A stretch of 64,000 bases of DNA. Origin: an uncultured Eubacteriales bacterium. GTDB taxonomy: Bacteria; Bacillota; Clostridia; Christensenellales; CAG-138. A program made the translations under genes and the position numbers. Under the pieces are notes generated by a model. It searched no databases, was not told the origin of the DNA, and saw nothing but the letters and a program-made list of their open reading frames with translations. Shown one piece after another: positions 41,904 to 50,280 of the stretch. Every line of letters begins with the position of its first letter. Position 1 is the stretch's first letter. The DNA is taken from assembly GCA_902786465.1 (NCBI GenBank), contig CADACQ010000002.1, positions 1 through 64,000 on the forward strand, in the 5' to 3' direction.

Positions 41904-42427
41904 GCTTTCTTCCACCTCCCCACCAGGATGCCGAACGCCGCGGCGATAAGCACCAGCCATACGGAATCGAGTCCCACCACCGTCAGCAGCAGGAACGCCA
42001 CGATGACGATGGCCCAGCTGATCCAGTCCTTGGCCGCCTTCTTGATGAGACGCACGATGGTCACCGTCATGAGGGCCGCCACCGCTACACGGACGCCAGC
42101 GAAGATGTGCTGCACCAAGGGGTATTCCATCAGGTTCTGCAGCACGGCGGCGATGATGGTGATGATGATCAGGGGCACCGTCACTACGCCCAGGGAGGCC
42201 ACGATGCCACCCAGGACCTTGCCGCGCTTATACCCTACGAAGGTGGCGGAATTGATGGCAATGACGCCAGGTGTGCACTGGGCCAGGGAGAAGTAGTCCA
42301 GCACTTCCTCCTCTGTGCACCATTTCTTGTTGTCCACCAGCTCCCGCATGAGCAGGGGCAGCATGGAGTAGCCGCCTCCGAACATAACGGCGCCGATCTT
42401 CATAAAAGTCGTATACAGCTCTAACAT
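41900..42427 (-). CDS. Chromate transporter half (CHR family), proximal gene
   Basis: A 175-aa membrane protein and the paired half of the CHR transporter. LYTTFMKIGAVMFGGGYSMLPLL and AQCTPGVIAINSATFVGY are the family motifs, parallel to those of its neighbour. ATG 42427 lies 4 bases after the stop of the glycosyltransferase gene and has only a weak GGTGGTG site, so translational coupling is likely. The upstream extension to 42505 is rejected because it lies within the preceding gene. Confidence 0.93.
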   Translation of the reverse strand: MLELYTTFMKIGAVMFGGGYSMLPLLMRELVDNKKWCTEEEVLDYFSLAQCTPGVIAINSATFVGYKRGKVLGGIVASLGVVTVPLIIITIIAAVLQNLMEYPLVQHIFAGVRVAVAALMTVTIVRLIKKAAKDWISWAIVIVAFLLLTVVGLDSVWLVLIAAAFGILVGRWKKA

Positions 42428-42431
42428 AGAT

Positions 42432-43832
42432 TTACACCACCGGCCATCCGGCCACATACATTCCCAAATAGGCAACAGATCCTGCGATACACAGCAGGGA
42501 AACAAGCAGATCCACCAGACGATTCTTCGTCAGTCGCATCATGGCGATGATGATCGGGAAGCAGCAGAACAACTGTCGGGGAGCATCCATAACGGACGTT
42601 TGACTGAGGATCACAGGGTAATACACCATGAAATACGCCAGGTAGCTGACGCGAAGGTCATTCTTCTTCACGAAGACAAGCACGAGGCTCCCTACGGCAA
42701 AAAGCAGGCTGGGCAGATACAGACCGTAGGCCATGGGGGCATCGAAGGAGCGATAAGCATCGATCAGCTTATCCATCTGCACGCCACACGCCCTATAAAA
42801 CAGGGCGAAACGGCTCGAATACAGCTCCTCTAAATATTCCACATAGGTGAAGAAACTCCCGCCCACAGAACGATTGATGGCAAGATACGTGACGAATCCC
42901 AGGGGCACCAAAATGAACGAGGCGCCGATCAGGCCCTTTCTCAGGTAGAACCGCCAGGTGACCTCCGAAAGGGACCGATACTCCCCCGTCATGGCGTTGA
43001 AGAATTCCAGCAGCAGCGGGACCGCCAAGACGATGCCGATGCGCTCTGTCAAGGCCGCCAGCGCACCCAGCAGGGAGGCCGGGATAAAGTACCTTCTTCG
43101 CGCACAGTATATGCTGAGCAGGGACAGCAGCAGAAAGGTGCTGGCAGGGATGGTACAGGTCAGCAGGAAGCTGGGCGGCAGGATCGAATAGTACCACAGG
43201 GCGCGAACGGCGGAGCGCCGGTCCGAATCGTGCAGGACCATCAGATATAGCACGATGCCGCTGAGAATTGCGTTGATGTTGGAAACGAAGAATCCCGCTC
43301 GGATGCTGCTCAGATAGAAGGGGCTGATGAGCCGAACGATCCAGGAATACAAAGGCGGAAACAGCAGATTTAGATACTTTCCGGCATACTCAGCCGTTTC
43401 GACGGCATACCCCTTGTTGGCGATGGAGATGATGCGCCCGGCGTACAGATGATCCGCCCAAATGTGCTGAATCTCTAAGACGGTCTCCGTATAGCCCTTT
43501 AAGTACAGGCTCCACAGGAACGCCCCCAGCATGAAGACGCCACGCCCTATGGCCAGCATAAGGACCAAGCGAAGGACTTCTCGGATGTTGACGGTGCTCG
43601 TCCGCTGGATGGCGGTCGGCTGCTGCTCTTGATCCGCTCCCATGACGAAGTCGAAAGCTCGGGGCACGAATCGCATATAGAGCAAAGCGTATAGCACCAG
43701 GATCGCCCCGCCGACGATCATGGACTCCACGTAAACGGGTGTATCCATGACGAGCCAAAGACCGTAGAGCACACACAGTACGGCCAATGGAACGACGATG
43801 AATACACCCTTTACGACATCGTTACGCTGCAT
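42432..43832 (-). CDS. PIG-V/mannosyltransferase-like polytopic glycosyltransferase
   Basis: A 466-aa membrane protein with about 11 hydrophobic segments. The segment around residues 120-165 contains HIWADHLYAGRI...NLLFPPLYSWIVRLIS, an acidic loop followed by FPPLY, resembling the FFPLYP-type motif of PIG-V/GT-C mannosyltransferases. RIGIVLAVPLLLEF and CCFPIIIAMMRL mark later helices. GT-C enzymes use polyprenyl-phosphate sugars on the outer face. It starts one base from the upstream hypothetical gene and leads into the chromate genes, forming one unit. Donor and acceptor are unknown. Confidence 0.75.
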   Translation of the reverse strand: MQRNDVVKGVFIVVPLAVLCVLYGLWLVMDTPVYVESMIVGGAILVLYALLYMRFVPRAFDFVMGADQEQQPTAIQRTSTVNIREVLRLVLMLAIGRGVFMLGAFLWSLYLKGYTETVLEIQHIWADHLYAGRIISIANKGYAVETAEYAGKYLNLLFPPLYSWIVRLISPFYLSSIRAGFFVSNINAILSGIVLYLMVLHDSDRRSAVRALWYYSILPPSFLLTCTIPASTFLLLSLLSIYCARRRYFIPASLLGALAALTERIGIVLAVPLLLEFFNAMTGEYRSLSEVTWRFYLRKGLIGASFILVPLGFVTYLAINRSVGGSFFTYVEYLEELYSSRFALFYRACGVQMDKLIDAYRSFDAPMAYGLYLPSLLFAVGSLVLVFVKKNDLRVSYLAYFMVYYPVILSQTSVMDAPRQLFCCFPIIIAMMRLTKNRLVDLLVSLLCIAGSVAYLGMYVAGWPVV

Positions 43833-44381
43833 TTATTTCCTTTGATGCGCTTTCGGCTTTCCCAGGATCTCCGCATAGAGAATTCCCTGCAGCACGCCGT
43901 TGGTCTGCAAGTTCAACAGTGCGCCCGAACTGGCGTCAGACGGTTGCACGGCAGCCGCCGGTTTCTGAGCCACAGGCTTCGGCGGCGGGCAGGATTCCTC
44001 CCCCGTCATGCTGGATTCCGTATGGGTGTGCCCGCCTTCCAGCGTGCTGGTGACCACATGGGTATATCGAGGCGTACCGCTATAATTGCCGCTGGCAGCC
44101 GGTTTGGTCTTACCCTGAGCTTTCTCAGCCGCCGTTGGCCAGGGCCACTTGGAATCTACGCCGGGGGTCGGCTTCTTATTGGGCGCAGCAGGAGAGACCG
44201 GCTTCGACTGCCGGCTTGCCGTCGCCGCTTTGGGCGATGCGGTCTTCTGACCGTAAGGACTATGCTGCGGAGGATAACCAGGCCGCTGCTCAGCCTTCTT
44301 TTTCATCTCCTCTTTGCGCTTTTTGCTCGCGATGGAGGATACGATCCCCAACACCACGATCAAAAGAATGATCGGATTCAC
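43833..44381 (-). CDS. Membrane-anchored, Pro/Lys/Ala-rich protein of unknown function
   Basis: A 182-aa protein with an N-terminal membrane segment (residues 3-18), a long disordered basic Pro/Ala/Ser-rich region (20-150), and a short conserved-looking C-terminal helix (GALLNLQTNGVLQGILYAEI then LGKPKAHQRK). I do not recognise a named domain. GGGAGCGAGG precedes the ATG. Its stop is directly adjacent to the start of the PIG-V-like gene, and it lies 22 bases after floA. The layout suggests a cytoplasmic tail tethered to the membrane, perhaps an adaptor at FloA microdomains. Confidence 0.65.
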   Translation of the reverse strand: MNPIILLIVVLGIVSSIASKKRKEEMKKKAEQRPGYPPQHSPYGQKTASPKAATASRQSKPVSPAAPNKKPTPGVDSKWPWPTAAEKAQGKTKPAASGNYSGTPRYTHVVTSTLEGGHTHTESSMTGEESCPPPKPVAQKPAAAVQPSDASSGALLNLQTNGVLQGILYAEILGKPKAHQRK

Positions 44382-44403
44382 AGTGAGTCCTCGCTCCCTT
44401 TAC

Positions 44404-45378
44404 TTATTTCTTGGCCGTGTTGGGATCAGCAGCATGGGAGATAGCGTTGCGCATCTCCGTGTCGGACATGACGTTCTTCATGTTGTAGTAGTCCATGACG
44501 CCCAGTTGGCCTTCTTTGAACGCGTGGGCGATGGCGATGGGGATCTCGGCCTCCGCCTCGATGACCTTGGCCCGCATGCCGGCCACGGCAGCTACGTTCT
44601 CCTGCTCCTGGGCCACAGCCATGGCACGACGCTCCTCGGCCTTAGCCTGGGCGATGCGCTTATCGGCTTCCGCCTGGTCGATCTGCAGCTGAGCGCCTAC
44701 GTTACGGCCCACGTCCACGTCCGCGATATCGATGGAAAGGATCTCGAAGGCAGTGCCTGCGTCGAGGCCCTTATCAAGGACGGTGCGGGAGATGGAATCG
44801 GGATTCTCCAGAACTTCCTTGTGGCTCCGAGAGGAACCGACGGTGGTGACGATGCCTTCGCCGACACGGGCGATGATGGTCTCCTCACCGGCGCCGCCCA
44901 CCAAACGGTCGATGTTGGCGCGGACGGTGACCTTGGCCTTGGCCTTCAGCTCGATGCCGTCCATGGCCACGGCGGCGATGACGGGGGTCTCAATGACCCG
45001 GGGATTGACGCTCATCTGCACGGCCTCCAGCACGTTACGACCGGCCAGGTCGATGGCGCAGGCCTGCTCAAAATCCAGCGGGATGCCGGCGCGCATGGCG
45101 GCGATCAGGGCGTTCACCACCCGGTCCACGTTACCGCCTGCCATATAGTGGGCTTCCAGTTTGTTGAGGGGCAGCTGGATGCCGGCCTTGGTGGCCTTGA
45201 TCAGGGGGTTGACGATACGGGCAGGGATGACCTTCCTGAGCCGCATGCCGACCAGGGTGCTGATGTTCAGCTTGACGCCGGAAGCGCTGGCCGAAATGAG
45301 CAGGCCGATGGGCACGAAGCTGAACAGCAGGGAAAGGAAGATGATGATGAGTACGATGATGATGATGGGGAGAAGCAT
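44404..45378 (-). CDS. floA: Flotillin-like protein FloA (SPFH/Band 7)
   Basis: A 324-aa membrane-associated scaffold of the YqfA/FloA family, which organises functional membrane microdomains. An N-terminal hairpin-like membrane segment (residues 2-30) leads into the SPFH-like domain ([20 protein letters not shown]). The alanine/glutamate-rich coiled-coil tail with [24 protein letters not shown] marks flotillins. ATG 45378 has AGGAGG at 9 bases. It sits in nfeD-(zinc ribbon)-floA, the standard pairing of NfeD with FloA. Confidence 0.96.
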   Translation of the reverse strand: MLLPIIIIVLIIIFLSLLFSFVPIGLLISASASGVKLNISTLVGMRLRKVIPARIVNPLIKATKAGIQLPLNKLEAHYMAGGNVDRVVNALIAAMRAGIPLDFEQACAIDLAGRNVLEAVQMSVNPRVIETPVIAAVAMDGIELKAKAKVTVRANIDRLVGGAGEETIIARVGEGIVTTVGSSRSHKEVLENPDSISRTVLDKGLDAGTAFEILSIDIADVDVGRNVGAQLQIDQAEADKRIAQAKAEERRAMAVAQEQENVAAVAGMRAKVIEAEAEIPIAIAHAFKEGQLGVMDYYNMKNVMSDTEMRNAISHAADPNTAKK

Positions 45379-45412
45379 GTGGTTTTTATCCTCCTGTTTA
45401 TTGTTCGTTGTA

Positions 45413-45616
45413 TCAACCGCGGGCGTACAGCATGTAGATGACGACATAGATCGCCATGATGAACAGCGGTATGCCCACAAGCAGTCCGATCCACTGACGC
45501 GTCAGCGTCTTCTTGTCGGGAGCCTCCGGCTCCGGTTGGTTTGTCGGCTCCTCTATGCCGCATTTAGGACAGACGTCCGTCATATAGAGGCAGCCGCACT
45601 TCTTGCAATACTTCAT
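45413..45616 (-). CDS. Small zinc-ribbon protein with one membrane segment
   Basis: A 67-aa protein. The N-terminal zinc ribbon has two CxxC pairs (YCKKCGC and CPKCGIEE, residues 4-20). An acidic linker follows, and residues 41-63 form one hydrophobic helix. The start overlaps the nfeD stop by ATGA, so it is co-translated with it. Too small for a confident function; its position between nfeD and floA suggests a microdomain-associated accessory. Confidence 0.75.
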   Translation of the reverse strand: MKYCKKCGCLYMTDVCPKCGIEEPTNQPEPEAPDKKTLTRQWIGLLVGIPLFIMAIYVVIYMLYARG

Positions 45617-46107
45617 TTGACGAAAACGTTCAACCCTTCCACCGCAGCCACGACGACTTCTTTCCCGGGCTCGATAAAGTTGCCGTAGGTGGAAACGTTC
45701 ATGCGCACGCCGTCTATCTCGGCGATGCCGGAGGGGCGAAGGGCGGTCACAGCCGTGCCGGTCTTGCCCACCAGGCTCATGCCCTTTTCCTTGATCACCG
45801 GAGAGGATTCCCCCTCCACCGCCGTGCTATTCACGATGCGGGACCGGGACAATGCGCCCTTCTGGAAGGAACGGATGAACAGTACGATGATGATCGCCAG
45901 CAGCAGCACGAGCACAGCGGTGATGATCAGCGCCGCCGTCAGGGAATTGGCCAGGAATTGCATCACGATGATCGCCGCAAAGGAAACGATGCCTAGGCCG
46001 CCGGCCACGCCGAAGCCCGGAGTGAACATCTCCACGATGAACATCAGGATGCCGAACAGGAAACACAATATACATGGCACTGCCAGAGGGCCGAGAGCTG
46101 AAAGCAT
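45613..46107 (-). CDS. NfeD family membrane protein
   Basis: A 164-aa protein with three or four membrane helices (residues 5-30, 35-55, 58-82) and the C-terminal OB-fold domain (GMSLVGKTGTAVTALRPSGIAEIDG, then VSTYGNFIEPGKEVVVAAVEG). This is the short NfeD without the N-terminal protease. NfeD partners flotillins; floA lies two genes downstream. AAAGGAGGTCAATT precedes the ATG, and the promoter is at 46143-46171. Confidence 0.93.
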   Translation of the reverse strand: MLSALGPLAVPCILCFLFGILMFIVEMFTPGFGVAGGLGIVSFAAIIVMQFLANSLTAALIITAVLVLLLAIIIVLFIRSFQKGALSRSRIVNSTAVEGESSPVIKEKGMSLVGKTGTAVTALRPSGIAEIDGVRMNVSTYGNFIEPGKEVVVAAVEGLNVFVK

Positions 46108-46142
46108 AATTGACCTCCTTTGCTTTCTTTTTCTCCTTCTTT

Positions 46143-46171
46143 ATTATGCCCTATTCCACAACAAATTGCAA
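46143..46171 (-). promoter_or_regulatory. Promoter of nfeD-floA (TTGCAA-17-CATAAT)
   Basis: On the minus strand, TTGCAA (46166-46171) and CATAAT (46143-46148) are 17 bases apart. It lies back to back with the CDF promoter. Confidence 0.6.
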
Positions 46172-46184
46172 GTGCTTTCCTTCG

Positions 46185-46213
46185 TTGCATATTTATATGG
46201 TTCGTGCTATACT
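46185..46213 (+). promoter_or_regulatory. Promoter of the CDF transporter (TTGCAT-17-TATACT)
   Basis: TTGCAT (46185-46190) and TATACT (46208-46213) are 17 bases apart. The predicted start lies about 26 bases before the ATG. Confidence 0.7.
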
Positions 46214-46245
46214 TTGAAACAAGATCCTTCGAAGGAGGAGGCCTT

Positions 46246-47403
46246 ATGATCGCTCTGCTGGCGAGGCTTTTTCTTCATAATACAAAAGATGAGGAGGCTG
46301 TGCGACACAGCTACGGCATGATTTGCGGCTGCGTAGGCATCGTGCTGAATCTGATCCTCAGCTGTTTCAAGATCGTTTTGGGCGCGCTGATCGGCTCCCT
46401 AGCCATCCAGGCCGACGGCTTCAACAACCTGGGCGACGTAGGCTCCTCCCTCGTCTCCCTGTGCGGGTTCATCCTGTCCGGCAAGAAACCGGACGCGGAG
46501 CATCCCTATGGGCACGGCCGGGCCGAATACCTTTCTGCGCTGGTCATCGCCTTCCTCATCCTGCTCATGGGATTCGAACTGATCAAAAGCTCAGTGGAAA
46601 GTCTCGTTTCCCGGGCACCTGCGCCTGTCTTTACCATAGCCGCCTTCGTTGTGCTCCTTTGCTCCATCGGCGTCAAGCTGTACATGGCGCTGTATAACTC
46701 CCGCTATGGAAAGAAGTACGCCTCCTCCGCCATGCTGGCTACCGCCAAGGACAGCCTCTTCGACTGCATCACCTCCGGTGCTGTGCTGCTGTCCATGGGT
46801 CTCAATCGGATTTGGGGCATCAACGCGGACCCCTGGTGCTCGCTGGGTGTCTCCCTCCTCATCCTCTGGGGCGGCTATGGCACGGCCAAGGAGACGGTCG
46901 ATCTGCTGCTGGGCAAGAAGGCCGACCCGGAGCTGATCCGATCCATCGCCGACACGGTCATGGCCCATGAGGGTATCCTGGGCGTACATGACCTGTATGT
47001 CCACGATTACGGCCCTGGTCGGATGATGATCACCCTTCATGCGGAAGTGGACGAGGATGCCGACATGCTTTCAACCCACGATCTCATCGACAACATCGAA
47101 TGGGAGCTGAACAGAAAGTATAACTGCCTCTCCACCATCCATATGGACCCCATTGCCGTGAACAATCCGGAGACCGACGAAGCCAAAGCACAGGTAAAGC
47201 AGGCTCTGAAAAAAATCGACGAAAGGATCACCATCCACGACTTCAGGCTGGTTCGAGGGCAGACCCATACCAATCTGGTCTTCGATATCTCCGCACCGTA
47301 TGAGATCAAGCTGTCAGACGCAGAGCTGAAAGCGCAGGCGGTGCAGGAGATCATCGCCGTGGACGAAGCATACAACCCGGTCATCACCATCGACAGACGC
47401 TGA
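46246..47403 (+). CDS. Cation diffusion facilitator transporter
   Basis: A 385-aa CDF efflux protein with six membrane helices in the first 220 residues. Metal-site residues are visible in LAIQADGFNNLGDVGSS (Asp pair) and HPYGHGRAEYLSAL (His pair). The cytoplasmic domain (GILGVHDLYVHDYGPGRMMITLHAEVD) is followed by a further 100 or so residues resembling a second ferredoxin-like metal domain, longer than in FieF. Zn2+, Fe2+ or Mn2+ are all possible substrates. ATG 46246 has AAGGAGGAGG. It is followed after 12 bases by a PfkB kinase gene. Confidence 0.93.
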   Translation: MIALLARLFLHNTKDEEAVRHSYGMICGCVGIVLNLILSCFKIVLGALIGSLAIQADGFNNLGDVGSSLVSLCGFILSGKKPDAEHPYGHGRAEYLSALVIAFLILLMGFELIKSSVESLVSRAPAPVFTIAAFVVLLCSIGVKLYMALYNSRYGKKYASSAMLATAKDSLFDCITSGAVLLSMGLNRIWGINADPWCSLGVSLLILWGGYGTAKETVDLLLGKKADPELIRSIADTVMAHEGILGVHDLYVHDYGPGRMMITLHAEVDEDADMLSTHDLIDNIEWELNRKYNCLSTIHMDPIAVNNPETDEAKAQVKQALKKIDERITIHDFRLVRGQTHTNLVFDISAPYEIKLSDAELKAQAVQEIIAVDEAYNPVITIDRR

Positions 47404-47415
47404 AAGGAGCTTCCT

Positions 47416-48384
47416 ATGCTGCCTGTTCTTTGCTATGGAGACATCTGCGCCGACCTGCTCATTCCCTATGGGCAAGCTCTGGCCAGCAGCAGCTCCACGG
47501 TGGACCCCGATGCTCTGACGGTCCGCTTCTCACACGGCGGAAGCGTCGCCAACACCGCCGTGACCCTGGCCCGACTGGGTGCGCCGGTCCTGTTCCTCGG
47601 TACCGCCGGGAAGGACGCCTTCGGACGAGCGCTGAAGGAAGGGCTGGAAAAGGAAGGCGTGGACGCTTCCCTGCTCTCGCTGAAGGACGATTCCATGACC
47701 ACCATGGTCCTGCTGGTGCTGGACGAACAGGGAGAGCGGGTCCCCTTCGCCTTTCCTCGGGTAGGCGCCAGCCAGCACGATATCACTCTGGATCAGATCC
47801 CGGACGACATCCTGTCCCGCATCTCCTGGATGCACTCCTCCGGCATGACGCTGCGGGAGGACCCGGCGGCAGCAAACCAGCTGTCCCTCATGAGCCGCTG
47901 TCACGCCGCCGGCATCCCTGTGGCCCTGGACGTGAACGCCCGACTGGAATCCATTCAGGATAACACCTTTGCTAAAAACATGCAGGCTGCTCTTGGATGC
48001 TGCGATGTGCTGTTCGGCTCCGCGGAGGACGAGCTCTGTCCTCTGATAAACGAAACAGATCCGGATAAAGCGGCGAAAAAGCTGCTGGAGATCGTGCCTA
48101 TGGTAGTCGCTCGTCAAGGTGACAAAGGTGCAACGGTATATACCCGCGACGCGGTCTACTCCTCCCCCGCCTTCTCCGTGCCCATTCGGGACAGAGTCGG
48201 CGCCGGGGACGTATACGACGGTGCTTTCTTAGCCGCCCTGCTCCATGGATTTACGCCCCAGGAAGCCAATCGAAGAGCATGCGCTGCCGGCGCCTGGTGC
48301 GTCTCCCATTTCGGCGGCAGAAGCGGCCCGACTCAAGAAGAGATGCAAACGATCCTTCTTTCCTGCAGAAAAAAGGCGTTTTGA
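47416..48384 (+). CDS. PfkB-family carbohydrate kinase
   Basis: A 322-aa ribokinase-like enzyme. The N-terminal GDICADLLIP and GGSVANTAVTLARLG glycine motif bind sugar, and the C-terminal VGAGDVYDGAFLAALLHG motif holds the catalytic aspartate and anion hole. The SSEDEL-type loop appears as GSAEDELCPL. Substrate specificity (fructose, ribose, pseudouridine or another nucleoside) cannot be told. AAAGGAGC precedes the ATG; it is second in a unit with the CDF gene, an odd pairing. Confidence 0.9.
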   Translation: MLPVLCYGDICADLLIPYGQALASSSSTVDPDALTVRFSHGGSVANTAVTLARLGAPVLFLGTAGKDAFGRALKEGLEKEGVDASLLSLKDDSMTTMVLLVLDEQGERVPFAFPRVGASQHDITLDQIPDDILSRISWMHSSGMTLREDPAAANQLSLMSRCHAAGIPVALDVNARLESIQDNTFAKNMQAALGCCDVLFGSAEDELCPLINETDPDKAAKKLLEIVPMVVARQGDKGATVYTRDAVYSSPAFSVPIRDRVGAGDVYDGAFLAALLHGFTPQEANRRACAAGAWCVSHFGGRSGPTQEEMQTILLSCRKKAF

Positions 48385-48625
48385 TCCATTGACAGCCATT
48401 AGAAATCTCCAAAAGACAGGTATGCCGTGTCATTCGATACTGCCGCGACCTGTCCAGTTAGCATATGCTCCACATATACTTCAAACGATATCAAAATCCA
48501 ATATGGGTCAATCTTGCGAAAATGACACAAAAAAGTCAGAATTTTATAGACAAATAGGCATTTTTAAGTATAGACAAGTGCAAATTATGATGATATAATG
48601 AGCCAAACTTGAAAGGAGTTTTACC
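48385..48625. other. Intergenic region upstream of the second HU gene
   Basis: No gene is visible. GACAGGT and ACCTGTC (48415-48421 and 48448-48454) form an interrupted inverted repeat with an inner GTAT/ATAC pairing. TATAGACAA occurs twice (48545-48553, 48569-48577), the second copy supplying the -35 box. TTAGCATATGCT at 48458-48469 resembles the palindrome upstream of the hydrogenase promoter. Confidence 0.45.
48571..48599 (+). promoter_or_regulatory. Promoter of hup2 (TAGACA-17-TATAAT)
   Basis: TAGACA (48571-48576) and a perfect TATAAT (48594-48599) are 17 bases apart. AAAGGAG precedes the start codon. Confidence 0.75.
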
Positions 48626-48895
48626 ATGAACAAGACTGAATTTATCAAAGCGATCGCTGAGAAAACCGGCCTGTCCAAAAAGGATGCCGCTGCAGCCGTT
48701 GCCGCAGCTATAGAAACGATCACTCAAACCATCAAGGAGGATACGGTCTCCCTGTCCGGCTTCGGCACCTTCGGATGCAAGCATCGTGTGGCTCGTGAGG
48801 GCAAGAATCCTCGTACCGGTGAGATCGTGACCATCTCTGCCGCCAACGTTCCCTTCTTTAAAGCCAGCAAGACTTTGAAGGAGACCGTGAAATAA
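48626..48895 (+). CDS. HU family DNA-binding protein (copy 2)
   Basis: An 89-aa HU paralogue. MNKTEFIKAIAEKTGLSKKD, TVSLSGFGTFGCKHRVAREG and the arm KNPRTGEIVTISAANVPFFK are family hallmarks. It differs from copy 1 by an alanine-rich helix (AAAAVAAAIETI) and by a Cys at position 52. It is a stand-alone gene with its own strong promoter and terminator. Confidence 0.96.
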   Translation: MNKTEFIKAIAEKTGLSKKDAAAAVAAAIETITQTIKEDTVSLSGFGTFGCKHRVAREGKNPRTGEIVTISAANVPFFKASKTLKETVK

Positions 48896-48912
48896 GCTTT
48901 CGCCAAAGATAG

Positions 48913-48942
48913 CGGGTCGGGACTTCCCCGGCCCGTTTTTTT
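48913..48942 (+). terminator. Terminator of hup2
   Basis: CGGGTCGGG (48913-48921) pairs with CCCGGCCCG (48927-48935, one G-U pair), followed by seven T residues. Confidence 0.9.
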
Positions 48943-48969
48943 GTGGTATACTTCCGTTGGAGGTGCTCT

Positions 48970-50211
48970 ATGGAACAGTTTTCCCTCTTTTCCAAGGAGG
49001 CGCCGCAGCCATTGGCGGCTCGCCTGCGTCCTCAAAACCTGGATGAATTCGTCGGTCAGACCCATCTGCTGGGCCCTGGCAAGGTATTGCGCAGGCTGAT
49101 CGAAAGCGACCAGGTCTCCTCCATGATCTTCTGGGGCCCACCGGGCGTGGGCAAGACCACCCTGGCCCGCATCATCGCCAATCGGACGAAATCCGCCTTC
49201 ATCGACTTTTCCGCCGTGACCAGCGGTATCCGGGAGATCCGTACCGTCATGCAGCAGGCGGAGGAGAACCGGCGCTATGGCGACAGGACCATCCTGTTCG
49301 TGGACGAGATCCATCGTTTCAACAAGTCCTTTGAGATCAACGGAGCTCTTCTGTCCCGCTGCAAAGTATTCGTCCTTCAGGCGCTGAAGACGGAGGAGCT
49401 GGTGGGCCTGCTGCGCCGGGCCGTCACCGATCCAAAAGGGTTCGGGAAGGAACACGTCAATATCACCGACGAGATGCTGAACATGATCGCCGTCTTCTCC
49501 AATGGGGATGCCCGCAGCGCCCTTTCCACCCTGGAGATGGTGGTCCTCAACGGGGACATGGACGAGGTCGGGAACATCACCGTCACCCGGGAGACCCTGG
49601 AGCAGTGCATCTCCAAGAAGTCGCTGCTGTACGACAAGAACGGCGAGGAACACTATAACCTGATCTCCGCCCTCCACAAGTCCATGCGCAACTCCGACCC
49701 GGACGCGGCGGTCTACTGGCTGGCCCGCATGCTGGAGGCCGGCGAGGACCCGCTGTATATCGCCCGGCGGGTGACCCGCTTCGCCAGCGAGGACGTGGGC
49801 CTGGCGGACCCCCATGCCATCGAGATCGCCGTGGCCGCCTACCAGGCCTGCCACTTCATCGGCATGCCGGAATGCAGCGTGCATCTGACGGAGGCGGTGG
49901 TGTACATGTCCATGGCCCCCAAGTCCAACGCCATGGACGTAGCTTACCTGGAAGCCAAGCAGGATGCCCTCAAGCAGCTGGACGAGCCGGTGCCCCTGAA
50001 CATCCGCAACGCGCCTACGGGGCTCATGAAGGACCTGGGGTACGGCAAGGGGTATAAGTATGCCCACGATTACGAGGACAAGCTGACCAGCATGCAGTGC
50101 CTGCCGGATTCCCTGCTGGGCCGGGAGTACTTCCGGCCTACGGAGCAGGGCCTGGAGGCAAAGTATAAGAAGCGCCTTGAGGAGATCAAGGCCTGGAAGA
50201 AGGAGCACTGA
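48970..50211 (+). CDS. rarA: Replication-associated recombination protein A (MgsA/RarA AAA+ ATPase)
   Basis: A 413-aa clamp-loader-like ATPase acting at stalled forks. LAARLRPQNLDEFVGQTHLLGPG is the N-terminal signature. Walker A GPPGVGKTTLARII is near residue 57 and Walker B ILFVDEIHRFNK near 110. The sensor ALLSRCKVFVLQAL follows, and the C-terminal DPDAAVYWLARMLEAGEDPLYIARR tetramerisation region is complete. ATG 48970 has GGAGGTGCTCT; the frame upstream to 48943 overlaps the promoter and is rejected. TATACT at 48947-48952 is the likely -10 box. Confidence 0.97.
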   Translation: MEQFSLFSKEAPQPLAARLRPQNLDEFVGQTHLLGPGKVLRRLIESDQVSSMIFWGPPGVGKTTLARIIANRTKSAFIDFSAVTSGIREIRTVMQQAEENRRYGDRTILFVDEIHRFNKSFEINGALLSRCKVFVLQALKTEELVGLLRRAVTDPKGFGKEHVNITDEMLNMIAVFSNGDARSALSTLEMVVLNGDMDEVGNITVTRETLEQCISKKSLLYDKNGEEHYNLISALHKSMRNSDPDAAVYWLARMLEAGEDPLYIARRVTRFASEDVGLADPHAIEIAVAAYQACHFIGMPECSVHLTEAVVYMSMAPKSNAMDVAYLEAKQDALKQLDEPVPLNIRNAPTGLMKDLGYGKGYKYAHDYEDKLTSMQCLPDSLLGREYFRPTEQGLEAKYKKRLEEIKAWKKEH

Positions 50212-50232
50212 CCTTCTCCCCCATCCATACAG

Positions 50233-50264
50233 AAAAGCAGGAAGCCTTTCGACTTCCTGCTTTT
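50233..50264. terminator. Bidirectional terminator between rarA and hydA
   Basis: AAAAGCAGGAAG (50233-50244) pairs perfectly over 12 bp with CTTCCTGCTTTT (50253-50264). It ends both rarA and the ten-gene hydrogenase operon. Confidence 0.9.
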
Positions 50265-50280
50265 TGATTGTGCCTGTGGT

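Noticed and set aside
48724..50208. A 494-codon minus-strand open frame opposite rarA and hup2
   Set aside because: It lies across two convincing genes, a promoter and a terminator, and has no recognisable motif.
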